From: Gammaproteobacteria bacterium
GTDB taxonomy: Bacteria; Pseudomonadota; Gammaproteobacteria; Pseudomonadales; Halieaceae
Direction of reading: 5' to 3'
DNA length: 64,000 bases
NCBI GenBank assembly: GCA_030427085.1
Contig: JAUHXH010000001.1
Location: 620,001 to 684,000, forward strand
The notes under the pieces were generated by a model. The model saw only the letters and a program-made list of their open reading frames with translations, was not told the origin of the DNA and made no database searches. Position numbers and translations under genes: made by a program. Below are positions 53,599 through 62,264 of this stretch, piece by piece (position 1 is the first letter of the stretch; every line of letters starts with the position of its first letter).

Positions 53599-54650
53599 CC
53601 AATACTAAAAAGGGATTGCTCCTACCTCTGGGTGCCGTTGCTGTGCTTTTGCTGCTGGTGGCCGCAATGGCAGGTTTTTTCAGCCACAAGATAGAGCCAG
53701 GCCTGGATGAGCTCGGCGAAGTGGACATGACGTCAGCAGTGGAGGTTGTGCGGCTCATAGGGACCTTCACAGAGCCGGTTCCTGCCTCGGTTGAGGCTCG
53801 GGAGGCCACTATCATTTCCTCTCGCTTGCTGGCCCGTATTACATCTATCGATGTCCGTGCCGGCGACTATGTAGAAGCGGGGCAATTGTTGCTCACGCTG
53901 GAGAGCACCGACCTTCAAGCCCGTGTGATGCAGGCAAAGGAACAAGTGCGGGCAGTGGAAGCCAGACTCACCGAGGCCAGGCAGAACCTGGAGCGCGCCG
54001 AGGAGTTACACCAGAAACGGCTGATTGCTATTGCTGACCGAGACGCGGCGCAGGCCAATGCGAGTTCCCTGGAGGCTGACCTAGCTGCCGCCCGGCAGGC
54101 ACTGGAAGAAGCGGAGACGGCAATGAGCTACGCCGAGATTCGCTCGCCGATCAGCGGTCGGGTGGTGGACCGTTTCGCCGAGCCCGGGGACACCGCGTCT
54201 CCGGGTGCCACACTTTTGTCCCTGTATAACCCCTTCTCATTATGGGTCGAAGCGCGAGTGCGTGAGCAACTGGCACTGTCCCTGGGCATGGGTCAGGAAC
54301 TGCAGGTGGAGATACCTTCATCGGAGAAGGTGCTTACCGCGCGTATCGAGGAGATAGTCCCAGCGGCCGACCCGGGCTCTCGCAGCTTTCTGGTGAAGGC
54401 CCTCTTGTCGTATGAGCAAGGCTTGCTGCCCGGCATGTACGCCCGCCTGCAGGTGCCAGCCGGTGAGCGTTCCCGCTTGGTAATTCCGGTTGATCGAGTG
54501 GCGGAGGTTGGTCAGCTCGATGTGATATGGGTGGCCCAGTCCAGTGGTGTGACGCGCCGTTTTGTACGCCTTGGTCGGCCCTCTGGCGACAATTTGGTGG
54601 AAGTGATCTCCGGCCTGGAAGAGGGAGAAAAGGTCCTGCAGGTGCCCTGA
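53595..54650 (+). CDS. RND periplasmic adaptor subunit
   Basis: A 351-residue membrane-fusion protein with an N-terminal membrane anchor (LLLPLGAVAVLLLLVAAMAGFF, positions 53622-53687), a lipoyl domain (ARITSIDVRAGDYVEAGQLL), a coiled alpha-hairpin (residues ~110-185; RAVEARLTEARQNLERAEEL), the second lipoyl half (YAEIRSPISGRVVDRFAEPG) and a beta-barrel. It works with the pump encoded just upstream. Order pump-then-adaptor is less common than the reverse. No gene follows on this strand until the truncated cytochrome fragment. Confidence 0.9.
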   Translation: MTNTKKGLLLPLGAVAVLLLLVAAMAGFFSHKIEPGLDELGEVDMTSAVEVVRLIGTFTEPVPASVEAREATIISSRLLARITSIDVRAGDYVEAGQLLLTLESTDLQARVMQAKEQVRAVEARLTEARQNLERAEELHQKRLIAIADRDAAQANASSLEADLAAARQALEEAETAMSYAEIRSPISGRVVDRFAEPGDTASPGATLLSLYNPFSLWVEARVREQLALSLGMGQELQVEIPSSEKVLTARIEEIVPAADPGSRSFLVKALLSYEQGLLPGMYARLQVPAGERSRLVIPVDRVAEVGQLDVIWVAQSSGVTRRFVRLGRPSGDNLVEVISGLEEGEKVLQVP

Positions 54651-54810
54651 GTTGCCAGCGCGCACCTTATTTAACATGTATGCACACCTGACCGTGTAAC
54701 CTGTGGGCTGCCACTGGCTTTCGCCAATGAATACATGCAATCCATGTCGATCAGAGCCTTCCCAGCAGCCGGTGTTGGCGGTATATCTGCTCGCTTCCAG
54801 GGGCCTCGAT

Positions 54811-55101
54811 TTACTCCGATTCATCACGGGGTAGTGAATGAACTCCAAAAGAAGCAAATAGCACCGTCACGGTTATGGACAGCCAGAATTCGGGAATCCA
54901 TGCAGCGATCACCGCGCCGAATAACACAGCCAACAAATTCAGGACGGCAAAGGCTGTCATTGCGCCAGCCAGTACTGGCCATGCACGGTGTCTGGCGGCC
55001 AGTGTCATACAGACCAGTTGGCTTTTATCGCCAAATTCAGCAAGAAAAATAAGCAGAAAAGATCCGCCTGAGACAGATATGAGTTCGGCTAGAGGAGGCA
55101 T
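54811..55101 (-). pseudogene. GDT1/TMEM165-like first half, truncated copy
   Basis: 96 residues matching the first three-helix half of the protein at 32319-32915: FLLIFLAEFGDKSQLVCMTL, AARHRAWPVLAGAMTAFAVL, then VLFASFGVHSL, followed by RDESE and a stop in the acidic linker. The second ExGDK half is missing. Nucleotide similarity in the core is high. Half-size UPF0016 proteins exist and can pair, so function is not excluded, but the adjoining cytochrome fragment makes a relic more likely. Confidence 0.75.
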
Positions 55102-55220
55102 CGGTCAATTTCATGCTTCTGCTGATCATTTTGCACGTGGGAGGCGTATTCCTGTCCAGTCGCCGCCACAATGAATCACTGGTTAAGAGTATGATTACTG
55201 GACACAAAGAGGCTAAGTAG
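55095..55220 (+). pseudogene. Cytochrome b561 C-terminal fragment
   Basis: The frame ending at TAG 55218-55220 encodes EASVNFMLLLIILHVGGVFL and then SSRRHNESLVKSMITGHKEAK. This is the last helix and tail of the cytochrome at 34885-35544, with few changes. It joins directly to the start codon region of the GDT1-like fragment. The rest of the cytochrome gene is absent. Confidence 0.85.
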
Positions 55221-55354
55221 GGCCTCATCCACCATTCGAGCTGGGGGATTCCGGGTGCTTATGCCGATAATCCCTTATGGTCCTCTTGGTCCAAATCAAT
55301 GGGATGGTCGAGTAATTCATTTCGGATGTCTGGCCCAAAAGCCCACAATGCACT

Positions 55355-55585
55355 TCAAAAATACAATTTAGCTTTCTTGAATCCGGCTTCTTTCAGCAAA
55401 ATGACGATTTCGCCCAGCTCTTGTTTTGAAATAACTGAGTCGTTTTCGTCACAAAGCATGAAAGATTTACCGTCTCGGCCATATAACAAGCCTATGTATT
55501 CGCTAGCATTTCCAGGGTTCTTTCTGATTTCAACGAGAGTGAAATAGGCATTCTCACATTCTGTCTTTATCGCTGATAGCTTCAT
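55355..55585 (-). CDS. Small hypothetical protein
   Basis: 76 residues from the ATG at 55585; TAAGG lies eight bases upstream. Mixed alpha/beta composition (NAYFTLVEIRKNPGNASEYI, LLYGRDGKSFMLCDENDSVI) with a closing lysine-rich helix and strand (LKEAGFKKAKLYF). There is no signal or membrane segment. The sequence is lower in GC than its neighbours and I do not recognise the family. Coding potential looks genuine, but there is no context to give a role. Confidence 0.5.
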   Translation of the reverse strand: MKLSAIKTECENAYFTLVEIRKNPGNASEYIGLLYGRDGKSFMLCDENDSVISKQELGEIVILLKEAGFKKAKLYF

Positions 55586-55894
55586 ACTAAAAACCTTAGA
55601 GCAGATTGTGGAATGAATAATCTAGTTTGGGGTTTAAGGAAATACAACGACATCTCGCAGAAGTTGGAATAGGTGTTGAGTTACGGGAAGCGACTATACC
55701 ACGTGTGTCACGTTGCCATCGTGAAATTCTATGCGGAGCAGATGTCGGACTGAATTTTTCATGATTCGACTTCCTGTAACCGGATACTTGGCCTCATTAA
55801 TGTCTTCATAGGTTTGACCAGTCCTGCCCGGCATAAGAGTTCCTTAAGAATCGGACGGTAGACTTTCTCCGAAGCCGTGATAGGAGAAACCCTG
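55586..55894. other. Non-coding gap of 309 bases
   Basis: No convincing frame, repeat or terminator. A CTTAAG at about 55843 and AGGAGAAAC just before the next ATG are the only features I can name. The CTTAAG recurs before the operon at 56617. Confidence 0.5.
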
Positions 55895-56548
55895 ATGAGA
55901 TATACCAAAGCCCTGTCAGCCGTACTACTGACACACCTGGCCACAGCCGCATTCGGACAGTCGTCTTCTGCAATGCCGGAGGAAGCCCTGCACCTGCAAA
56001 AAGAATGGGCTCGGGTCAACTACGAAGTATCGGAGGATGACCGCGCTGATGCCATGTCAAATCTGGTGGCCAGCTGTGACGCCATGTCACCGGAGAACCC
56101 GGCCGTTGAAACCGTGATCTGGTGCGGTATTGTCCGGTCCACCTATGCCGGAATGGCCAGCCCATTTTCCGCCATGAAGTATGCCAAAGCTGCCCGCCAG
56201 GACTTTGAGAATGCGATTGAATTCGACGGAGAGGCGCTGTCCGGCTCTGCGTACACCAGCCTCGGAACGCTCTACTTCAAGGTTCCTGGATGGCCGGTGG
56301 GTTTTGGCGACGATGATGAGGCCGGGGAATACCTGCAAAAGGGCCTTGGCTTAAACCCTGACGGCATAGATCCCAATTACTTTTATGGAGAATATCTCTA
56401 CGAGCAGGGGGAGTACGAGAAGAGTCGGCAGCATTTACTGAAAGCCAAGAGCGCACAGCCGCGACCCGACCGGCCGGTGGCAGATCGAGGGCGCCAGGCG
56501 GAAATTGACAACTTGCTATCAAAAGTGGATGACAAGCTGCGGGATTAG
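55895..56548 (+). CDS. Exported TPR-repeat protein, TRAP-T-component-like
   Basis: 217 residues from the ATG at 55895, with AGGAGAAAC upstream. A signal peptide (LSAVLLTHLATAAFG) is followed by helical repeats. The LGTLYFKVPGWPVGFGDDDE and GLNPDGIDPNYFYGEYLYEQ segments are typical of the TatT-like tetratricopeptide proteins once tied to TRAP transporters and of related periplasmic proteins. Three cysteines (SCDAM, WCGI) could form a disulfide. No TRAP genes are adjacent. It ends 68 bases before the hemolysin-family gene and may be its first partner or an independent unit. Confidence 0.75.
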   Translation: MRYTKALSAVLLTHLATAAFGQSSSAMPEEALHLQKEWARVNYEVSEDDRADAMSNLVASCDAMSPENPAVETVIWCGIVRSTYAGMASPFSAMKYAKAARQDFENAIEFDGEALSGSAYTSLGTLYFKVPGWPVGFGDDDEAGEYLQKGLGLNPDGIDPNYFYGEYLYEQGEYEKSRQHLLKAKSAQPRPDRPVADRGRQAEIDNLLSKVDDKLRD

Positions 56549-56565
56549 CGGACGGGTAAGTTTGT

Positions 56566-56581
56566 CTTAAGGAAACTTCAG
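56566..56581 (+). promoter_or_regulatory. Possible QseB/PmrA-type binding site
   Basis: CTTAAG and CTTCAG half-sites are 10 bp apart, 36 bases before the hemolysin-family gene. The response regulator at 60289 is of the QseB/PmrA class, whose sites use CTTAAG-type half-sites about one helical turn apart. This is a weak, unproven match. Confidence 0.3.
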
Positions 56582-56616
56582 TAGAGTTACTTCACGGACA
56601 CGTTGGAAGCAATGCC

Positions 56617-57306
56617 ATGATGAGAATAGCGGAAAACATCGCGACACGCGTACCGAGCTCCCAGCCAGCAATTCCGTCGCTGGAGCACAGCGTATACGGT
56701 GACAGAGAGAGAGAGGATGTTAAGCGATACATTGCTGGCATATTCCAGATGAGTTACGGAGCACAGGTAACAGAATTCATGCCTTTGCTCGTATCTTTGC
56801 GGGAAAAAGGCCGTCTCACCTCAGCCCTGGGCCTGCGAGGCGCCGCGGGTAGCCGATTGTTTTGTGAGCAATATCTCGATGATCCGGTTGAAACGCATGT
56901 GCAAGCCAATTTTGGGCACCAGGTGCAGCGAGAGAGAGTCCTTGAGATGGGGAATCTCGTTGCGTCAAATCCGGGGCATGCTGCACTCTTGTATACCCTG
57001 GTAGGGGCCGCGATGTATGAGGCCGGCATGGACTATCTTCTGTTCACCGCCAACAGGGCGGTACGCCTGTCCCTGAAGCGAAGCGGCCTGGCCAGTGTAC
57101 CGATCGCCAGTGCAGACAGGGGGCGCCTTGAGGCGACAGGTTGCGACTGGGGCAGCTATTACAATGGAGATCCAAAAGTCATGCTTGGGGACGTGCGCGT
57201 GGCGATGGAAAGCTGCACGGTAAATCCGCTGATCGCCAGCGTTCTCGCATTCTATCGCGACGCCATTAATGAACTCGTTGAAATCATCCAGCTGCGCCTG
57301 AAGTGA
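56617..57306 (+). CDS. Thermostable hemolysin family protein (T_hemolysin)
   Basis: A 229-residue cytoplasmic protein of the family named after Vibrio thermostable (delta) hemolysin. Recognisable parts are the opening RYIAGIFQMSYGAQVTEFMPLL, then LRGAAGSRLFCEQYLDDPVE and the GHQVQRERVLEMGNLVASNPG helix, which lies like the acceptor/CoA side of an N-acyltransferase fold. Despite the name there is no export signal, so a lipid- or amine-acylating enzyme is a reasonable alternative. It is the first of four genes joined by GTGA/ATGA overlaps with the ligase, diiron oxidase and SDR. GGAAG lies eight bases upstream of the ATG. Confidence 0.82.
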   Translation: MMRIAENIATRVPSSQPAIPSLEHSVYGDREREDVKRYIAGIFQMSYGAQVTEFMPLLVSLREKGRLTSALGLRGAAGSRLFCEQYLDDPVETHVQANFGHQVQRERVLEMGNLVASNPGHAALLYTLVGAAMYEAGMDYLLFTANRAVRLSLKRSGLASVPIASADRGRLEATGCDWGSYYNGDPKVMLGDVRVAMESCTVNPLIASVLAFYRDAINELVEIIQLRLK

Positions 57307-58802
57307 ACAAGTTATTGCAACAACTGGAAAAGCGCGCTTGTCGGTCACCCGAGAGTATAGTGCTGGAAATGGCTGACCGCGCCGTTAATATCAGTGAGTT
57401 TCTGGCATTATTGCAGGAAGTCACCTTCACGCTGAAGGCTGGCGGATATCAAACCGTAGCGCTGTACGCGGACAATTCCCCTGAGTGGGTAGTCGTGGAC
57501 CTGGCCTGTCAAATGCAGGGCGTCTGTCTGGTCCCGCTACCCACCTTTTTTAGTTCCCAGCAGCTGTCCCACGTACTACGAAGTGCGGGGGTCGACCTGT
57601 TGATCTACCAGGAGGGCTTGGATCAGTGTATTCCAGGCAATGCCACTGTCGGTGGCGCTGAATTCTCTTTGTTCTCGCTTCTTAAAGCCTTGCCCCTCGC
57701 TGCAGAAGAGCAGGGCAGGATTCCACAGGGGACATCGAAAATCACGTTTACTTCCGGTTCCACGGGGGATCCCAAGGGAGTTTGCCTGTCCTTCGAGCAC
57801 TGTCTGAATGTGGCTCACTCGCTGGCCTGGGCCACTGGCTTGAAGGAACCCCGGCATCTTTGTGTTCTGCCCCTACCTGTTTTGCTGGAAAATATTGCCG
57901 GCATCTACGCACCCCTGCTGGTCGATGGCACTATTCTCACAGTGCCACTGCAAGACCTGGGTTTCGAGGAAAGCTCGGGCATTGATCCGATGAAATTCCT
58001 GGAAGCGCTCACCCACTACCGACCAACCACACTGATCCTAGTGCCGCAATTGCTGATAGTCCTGGATGCCGCGTTGGCACTGGGTTGGGAGGCCCCTGAA
58101 TCTCTGGAGTTTATCGCCGTCGGCGGCGCCAGAGTCTCCGCATCACTGGTAGAGAGAGTAAGGGCAAAGGGGTTACCGGTTTACGAAGGTTACGGCATAT
58201 CAGAGTGTGCTTCCGTGGTCAGTCTAAATTGCCCGGGTCGTGACCGCCCCGGGACCAGTGGCCAGGTATTGGATCATTTGGCGGTCGCCGACCACCATGG
58301 CCAGTTACGCGTAACCGGCAATGCGTTTCTGGGTTACCTCAACCAACCAGAGAGTTGGTATCCGAACCATGTGGATACCGGCGATGTTGGCACCGTGGAT
58401 ACCGATGGTTATATCACGATCGAAGGTAGGGAGAAAAACCTGCTGATCAACAGCTACGGGCGAAATATCAGCCCGGAGTGGATCGAGAGCGAACTGGCTG
58501 GCACCGGTGTGTTCAGGCAGGCCGTAGTGTTTGGTGACGGTCGACCTTACTGTACGGCACTGATCTACCCACTGGACGAAAATTGTACTGATACTGCCGT
58601 TCAGCTTGCTATCGATAAGGTGAATGACCGATTGCCCGACTATGCCAGGGTGGGTGCCTGGGCTCGCTTGCCCGGGCCCTTGACGACCGCCGGTAGCTTA
58701 CTCACAGCCAATGGCCGTCCCCGCCGTAACCTTATTGGGCTGGCGTACAGCCAGCTGATTGAATCACTCTACCCACGCCTCAAGGAGATGAAGGGTCTAT
58801 GA
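57303..58802 (+). CDS. AMP-dependent acyl-activating ligase
   Basis: A 499-residue ANL-superfamily adenylating enzyme. The P-loop FTSGSTGDPKGV is at residues 149-160, the aromatic motif is YEGYGISECASV, and the hinge/C-terminal GREKNLLINSYGRNISPEWIE completes the fold. It activates a carboxylic acid, probably a fatty acid, as acyl-AMP and on to CoA or a carrier. No carrier-protein domain is attached. It starts with GTG overlapping the preceding stop and overlaps the next start as ATGA, so it is made together with both neighbours. Confidence 0.9.
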   Translation: MNKLLQQLEKRACRSPESIVLEMADRAVNISEFLALLQEVTFTLKAGGYQTVALYADNSPEWVVVDLACQMQGVCLVPLPTFFSSQQLSHVLRSAGVDLLIYQEGLDQCIPGNATVGGAEFSLFSLLKALPLAAEEQGRIPQGTSKITFTSGSTGDPKGVCLSFEHCLNVAHSLAWATGLKEPRHLCVLPLPVLLENIAGIYAPLLVDGTILTVPLQDLGFEESSGIDPMKFLEALTHYRPTTLILVPQLLIVLDAALALGWEAPESLEFIAVGGARVSASLVERVRAKGLPVYEGYGISECASVVSLNCPGRDRPGTSGQVLDHLAVADHHGQLRVTGNAFLGYLNQPESWYPNHVDTGDVGTVDTDGYITIEGREKNLLINSYGRNISPEWIESELAGTGVFRQAVVFGDGRPYCTALIYPLDENCTDTAVQLAIDKVNDRLPDYARVGAWARLPGPLTTAGSLLTANGRPRRNLIGLAYSQLIESLYPRLKEMKGL

Positions 58803-59482
58803 GCTTTTTTGAAACCCTGCAATTATCAACTACCCGGGAACGGGATTCCCTGTTGGCCAATGAACTGGTTAAAACAGCCCTTTCTGGCGAAGCCACCACA
58901 GACCTCTATGTGGCTTTCCTGCAGCAGGCCTATCACCATGTGAGGCACACAACACCCTTGCTGATGGCGGCCGGTAGTCGTGTGCCGGCCGAAAAAGAAT
59001 GGTTGCGTGATGCCCTGGCCGAGTATATCGAGGAGGAACTCGGCCACCAGGAGTGGGTACTGAACGATATCGCCGCATGCGGCTACGACAAGGAGAAGGC
59101 GCGCCAGTCAACGCCGAACCGGGCTACTGAACTCATGGTGGCCTATGCCTACCATGTCATCGATCGGGTCAATCCGGTAGGCTTCTTCGGCATGGTGCAT
59201 GTGTTGGAGGGCACCAGCGTCACTATGGCGGACAGTGCAGCAGCGCTAATTCAGGAAGCGACGGGCTTGCCAGATCATGCGTTCTCTTACCTGCGTTCGC
59301 ACGGTGCACTTGATGTCGAGCATGTGAAATTTTTCGAGAACCTGATGAACCGTGTGAACGATGAGGCTGACCAGCAGATAATCCTTCACTGTGCCCGCAA
59401 CTTTTACCATCTTTATGCCGATGTCTATCGCAGCGTGGAGGCGTATCAGGCGCGCTCGTTAGTGCTGGAGAACGTGGCATGA
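58799..59482 (+). CDS. Heme-oxygenase-like diiron oxidase (TenA/UndA-like fold)
   Basis: A 227-residue all-helical protein. The metal-ligand pattern of heme-oxygenase-like diiron oxidases is complete: E79 with H83 (EELGH), E137 (HVLEGTS) and H168-D172-H175 (HGALDVEH). Such enzymes use O2 for oxidative chemistry on fatty acids or amino acids, e.g. UndA (fatty acid to terminal alkene), BesC or SznF. In this operon the substrate is likely the acyl chain activated by the ligase or a derivative. The exact reaction cannot be read from sequence. ATGA overlaps on both sides. Confidence 0.88.
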   Translation: MSFFETLQLSTTRERDSLLANELVKTALSGEATTDLYVAFLQQAYHHVRHTTPLLMAAGSRVPAEKEWLRDALAEYIEEELGHQEWVLNDIAACGYDKEKARQSTPNRATELMVAYAYHVIDRVNPVGFFGMVHVLEGTSVTMADSAAALIQEATGLPDHAFSYLRSHGALDVEHVKFFENLMNRVNDEADQQIILHCARNFYHLYADVYRSVEAYQARSLVLENVA

Positions 59483-60276
59483 ATATAAGCGGTAAATCCC
59501 TGCTGCTCACTGGCGCGACAGGCGGCATCGGCACGGCACTGGCACATCGTCTGGCGGGCGAGGGCGCCAGGCTAATACTCGTATCCCGTAACCAATACAG
59601 CTTGGACAACCTACTGGCGAGATTGCCGGGCGAGGGGCATACCGTGGTTTCAGCAGATATCGGCACTTTTGAGGGGCGACAGAAGATCGTTAGTGCCTGC
59701 CAGGGTCAACTGGACGGATTGATTAACAACGCCGGTATCAACAGTTTTGGCATGTTGGAGACTCTGGATGAGAGCCAGTTGCACCAGATGTTTGAGATCA
59801 ATGCGATGGCACCGATTCTACTGATCCGGGACTTGCTATATCCCTTGACCAAGAGTGCGGGTTTTGTGGTCAATGTGGGCTCGGGATTCGGCAGCATCGG
59901 ATTTCCCGGGTACTGTGCCTACAGTGCCAGCAAGTTTGCCTTGCGCGGGTTCACTGAAGCATTGCGGCGTGAATTGGCTGATACGGCCGTGAGTGTGCTC
60001 TATTTTGCCCCGCGCGCCACGGACACCGCGATGAATCCTCCGGAAGTCGTGGAACTGAATAAGGAACTTGGCAATACCACCGACTCTCCCAAGCGGGTAG
60101 CAGATGAGTTGCTCGCCCTTCTGAAAAAAGGTAAAGGCAACCGCGCTATTGGGCTACCTGAGCGCTTCTTTGCCCGGTTGAACGCATTATTCCCATCATT
60201 GGTGGACGGGGCTCTGGCAAAGCAGTTGCCCGCCATTCGACGAAGGGCGCTGGCGGGAACTGAACAAAGAACTTAG
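59479..60276 (+). CDS. Short-chain dehydrogenase/reductase
   Basis: A 265-residue NAD(P)-dependent SDR. The cofactor motif TGATGGIG is at residues 11-18, NNAG near 84, catalytic Ser in NVGSGFGSIG and Y148-x3-K152 (YSASK). The C-terminal arm (PERFFARLNALFPSLVDGAL) is longer than in minimal SDRs and may touch membrane. It probably reduces or oxidises the product of the diiron oxidase or ligase steps. It is the last gene of the overlapping four, and the response regulator starts 12 bases later. Confidence 0.88.
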   Translation: MNISGKSLLLTGATGGIGTALAHRLAGEGARLILVSRNQYSLDNLLARLPGEGHTVVSADIGTFEGRQKIVSACQGQLDGLINNAGINSFGMLETLDESQLHQMFEINAMAPILLIRDLLYPLTKSAGFVVNVGSGFGSIGFPGYCAYSASKFALRGFTEALRRELADTAVSVLYFAPRATDTAMNPPEVVELNKELGNTTDSPKRVADELLALLKKGKGNRAIGLPERFFARLNALFPSLVDGALAKQLPAIRRRALAGTEQRT

Positions 60277-60288
60277 AATCTAAAGGCT

Positions 60289-60948
60289 ATGCAGATACTT
60301 CTTGTTGAAGACGACGCTTCCCTGGCCGCAGGACTAAAGAGTGCGCTGGACCGGGAGGGGTTCAGTGCGAATCACGTTTCCTCTGGCAGGGAAGCGCTCA
60401 CGGCTGCAAAGACGGACAGGCCGGATATCATCGTCCTGGACCTCGGCCTGCCGGACATGGACGGTCTGGATGTACTCGCGCAGCTTCAAAAGCTGGACGA
60501 GCCCATACCCGTACTGGTGCTGACCGCGAGGGACTCGCTGGACGACAAGATCATCGGCCTGGACCGGGGTGCTGACGATTATCTTGCCAAGCCCTTTGAT
60601 ATGCAGGAATTGGCTGCCCGCCTGAGGGTATTCGAACGCAGGCTTTCTACGGCCAATACCAGCACCATTAGCATTGGCGATGTCGAATTGGATACGTCAG
60701 CGCATTCGGTCATTGTTTCCGGTGCTGCGGTTGAGTTTCCGCGCCGTGAATATATGCTTCTGAAGACCTTAATGGAGAGTGCCGGTAAGGTGCTGACCAG
60801 AGAGGCATTGGAAAATCGTCTCTACAGTTGGGGCGAGGAAGTCTCCAGTAATGCCCTTGAAGTCCACATACATCACCTGCGCAAAAAGTTACCCGGAAAT
60901 ATGATCAAAACGGTCAGGGGTATTGGCTATACAGTAGCTCGACCATGA
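60289..60948 (+). CDS. Response regulator, OmpR class, QseB/PmrA-like
   Basis: 219 residues. The receiver domain has the acidic pocket at E7/D8/D9, phospho-acceptor D51 (VLDLGLPDMDG), T-A switch (VLTARDS) and the conserved lysine in LAKPFD. The DNA-binding winged helix ends with ALEVHIHHLRKKLPGNMIKT and GIGYTVARP, the wording of QseB, PmrA and TctD-type regulators. Its start overlaps no gene, but the 12-base gap puts it on the same message as the four-gene operon. It overlaps the kinase gene as ATGA. Confidence 0.93.
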   Translation: MQILLVEDDASLAAGLKSALDREGFSANHVSSGREALTAAKTDRPDIIVLDLGLPDMDGLDVLAQLQKLDEPIPVLVLTARDSLDDKIIGLDRGADDYLAKPFDMQELAARLRVFERRLSTANTSTISIGDVELDTSAHSVIVSGAAVEFPRREYMLLKTLMESAGKVLTREALENRLYSWGEEVSSNALEVHIHHLRKKLPGNMIKTVRGIGYTVARP

Positions 60949-62264
60949 ATTCGATACGCGCCACGCTGGCGGTCATGCTGGTGGCGGCGTTTTCACTGAC
61001 GTCTTTTCTCGCTGCCCTGAACGGTTACCGCGCCAGTATGGAGGAGGCGGAAATGCTGCTGGACAAGCAGCTTCGGTACGGTAGCAATATTTTGCTTGCA
61101 ATGGATGTGCCGGATAGCCAGACCATCGCCAATCTCGACGGTGACGCTGCAGAGTTTGTTTTCCAGGTGTGGCAGGGCGGCGATCTACTGCTGCGCTCCG
61201 GTGCAGCTCCCACAGAGCCGATAGCCAACCTGTCGGAAGGTTTTCGATATACCAACTTCGGCGGTTATCGATGGCGCTCTTTCACACGACGCTCACCGGA
61301 AGGGCTGGTCTATGTTGTGGCCGAACGGGCAGATCTCCGGCATATCCTGGCTGAGAAAGTGGTTCTGGAATCGGTGTTGCCACTGGTGCTGTGGTTGCCG
61401 GTATCTGCGCTTCTGGTGTGGGTCTTGGTAGGCTGGGGCTTGCGTCCGCTGCGGGCGCTCAGCAAGCAAATTCAATCCAGGCAACCCGATGACCTCAAAG
61501 CCGTCGATTACCAAGAGCCCCCGAGGGAGTTGGTCCAGTTGATTGATTCAACCAATTCTCTATTTGGCCGGCTGTCTGCTGCCTTTGAGCGCGAGAAGCA
61601 CTTCGCCTCCCATGCGGCCCATGAGCTGAGAACCCCGTTGAGCGTTCTGAAGATACACCTGCACAATATTGCTGACGAACTGCCTGCGGGTCACGAGAGC
61701 CTGGCGCACGCCAATGCAGGTGTAGAGAGAATGCACCACTTGGTCGAGCAGATACTGGACCTGAATCGAACCAACCCCGAGATTATCAAGGGGCATTTTC
61801 ATGAGTTGGATCTCCATGCCCTGGCACAGCGTGTAACGGCTGAGGCCTGGCCAGCTTTCTCGTCCAGAGATCAAAACCTGGCACTCAATGGCGAGCGTTT
61901 GCCCCTGGTGGGAGACGAAGCCATGTTGGAAACACTGCTGACCAACCTTCTGAACAACGCACGTAAATACACCCCGATCGGTGGTGAGGTGCTGGTGACT
62001 GTGGAAGAGAGCGGCAGCATGGCGCGTCTTCGGGTGGAGGATTCTGGCCCGGGGATCCCGGATGATGAGCGAGACAGGGTGTTCGAGCGTTTTTATCGAG
62101 GGTCGAAGGTGGACACTGACGGGCCGGCCGGGTCCGGTCTCGGCCTGGCGATCGTGCGGCATATCGTACAGCTTCACAATGCACAGATTGAACTGGCAGA
62201 CAGCCAATTCGAGGATGGCCTGGCAGTTATTATCGACTTTCCCCGGGAAAGGAGCCCACGATGA
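60945..62264 (+). CDS. Sensor histidine kinase, QseC/PmrB-like
   Basis: A 439-residue kinase: N-terminal helix, periplasmic domain of ~110 residues (33-140), second helix (LPLVLWLPVSALLVWVLVGW), HAMP-like linker, H-box with H226 (HAAHELRTPLSVLK), and a C-terminal ATP-binding domain with N-box (TNLLNNARKYTP), G1 (VEDSGPGIP) and G2 (GSGLGLAIVRHI). The signal is unknown; position beside iron-uptake-type genes suggests metal or envelope stress. It overlaps the regulator and the cupredoxin gene. Confidence 0.93.
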   Translation: MNSIRATLAVMLVAAFSLTSFLAALNGYRASMEEAEMLLDKQLRYGSNILLAMDVPDSQTIANLDGDAAEFVFQVWQGGDLLLRSGAAPTEPIANLSEGFRYTNFGGYRWRSFTRRSPEGLVYVVAERADLRHILAEKVVLESVLPLVLWLPVSALLVWVLVGWGLRPLRALSKQIQSRQPDDLKAVDYQEPPRELVQLIDSTNSLFGRLSAAFEREKHFASHAAHELRTPLSVLKIHLHNIADELPAGHESLAHANAGVERMHHLVEQILDLNRTNPEIIKGHFHELDLHALAQRVTAEAWPAFSSRDQNLALNGERLPLVGDEAMLETLLTNLLNNARKYTPIGGEVLVTVEESGSMARLRVEDSGPGIPDDERDRVFERFYRGSKVDTDGPAGSGLGLAIVRHIVQLHNAQIELADSQFEDGLAVIIDFPRERSPR

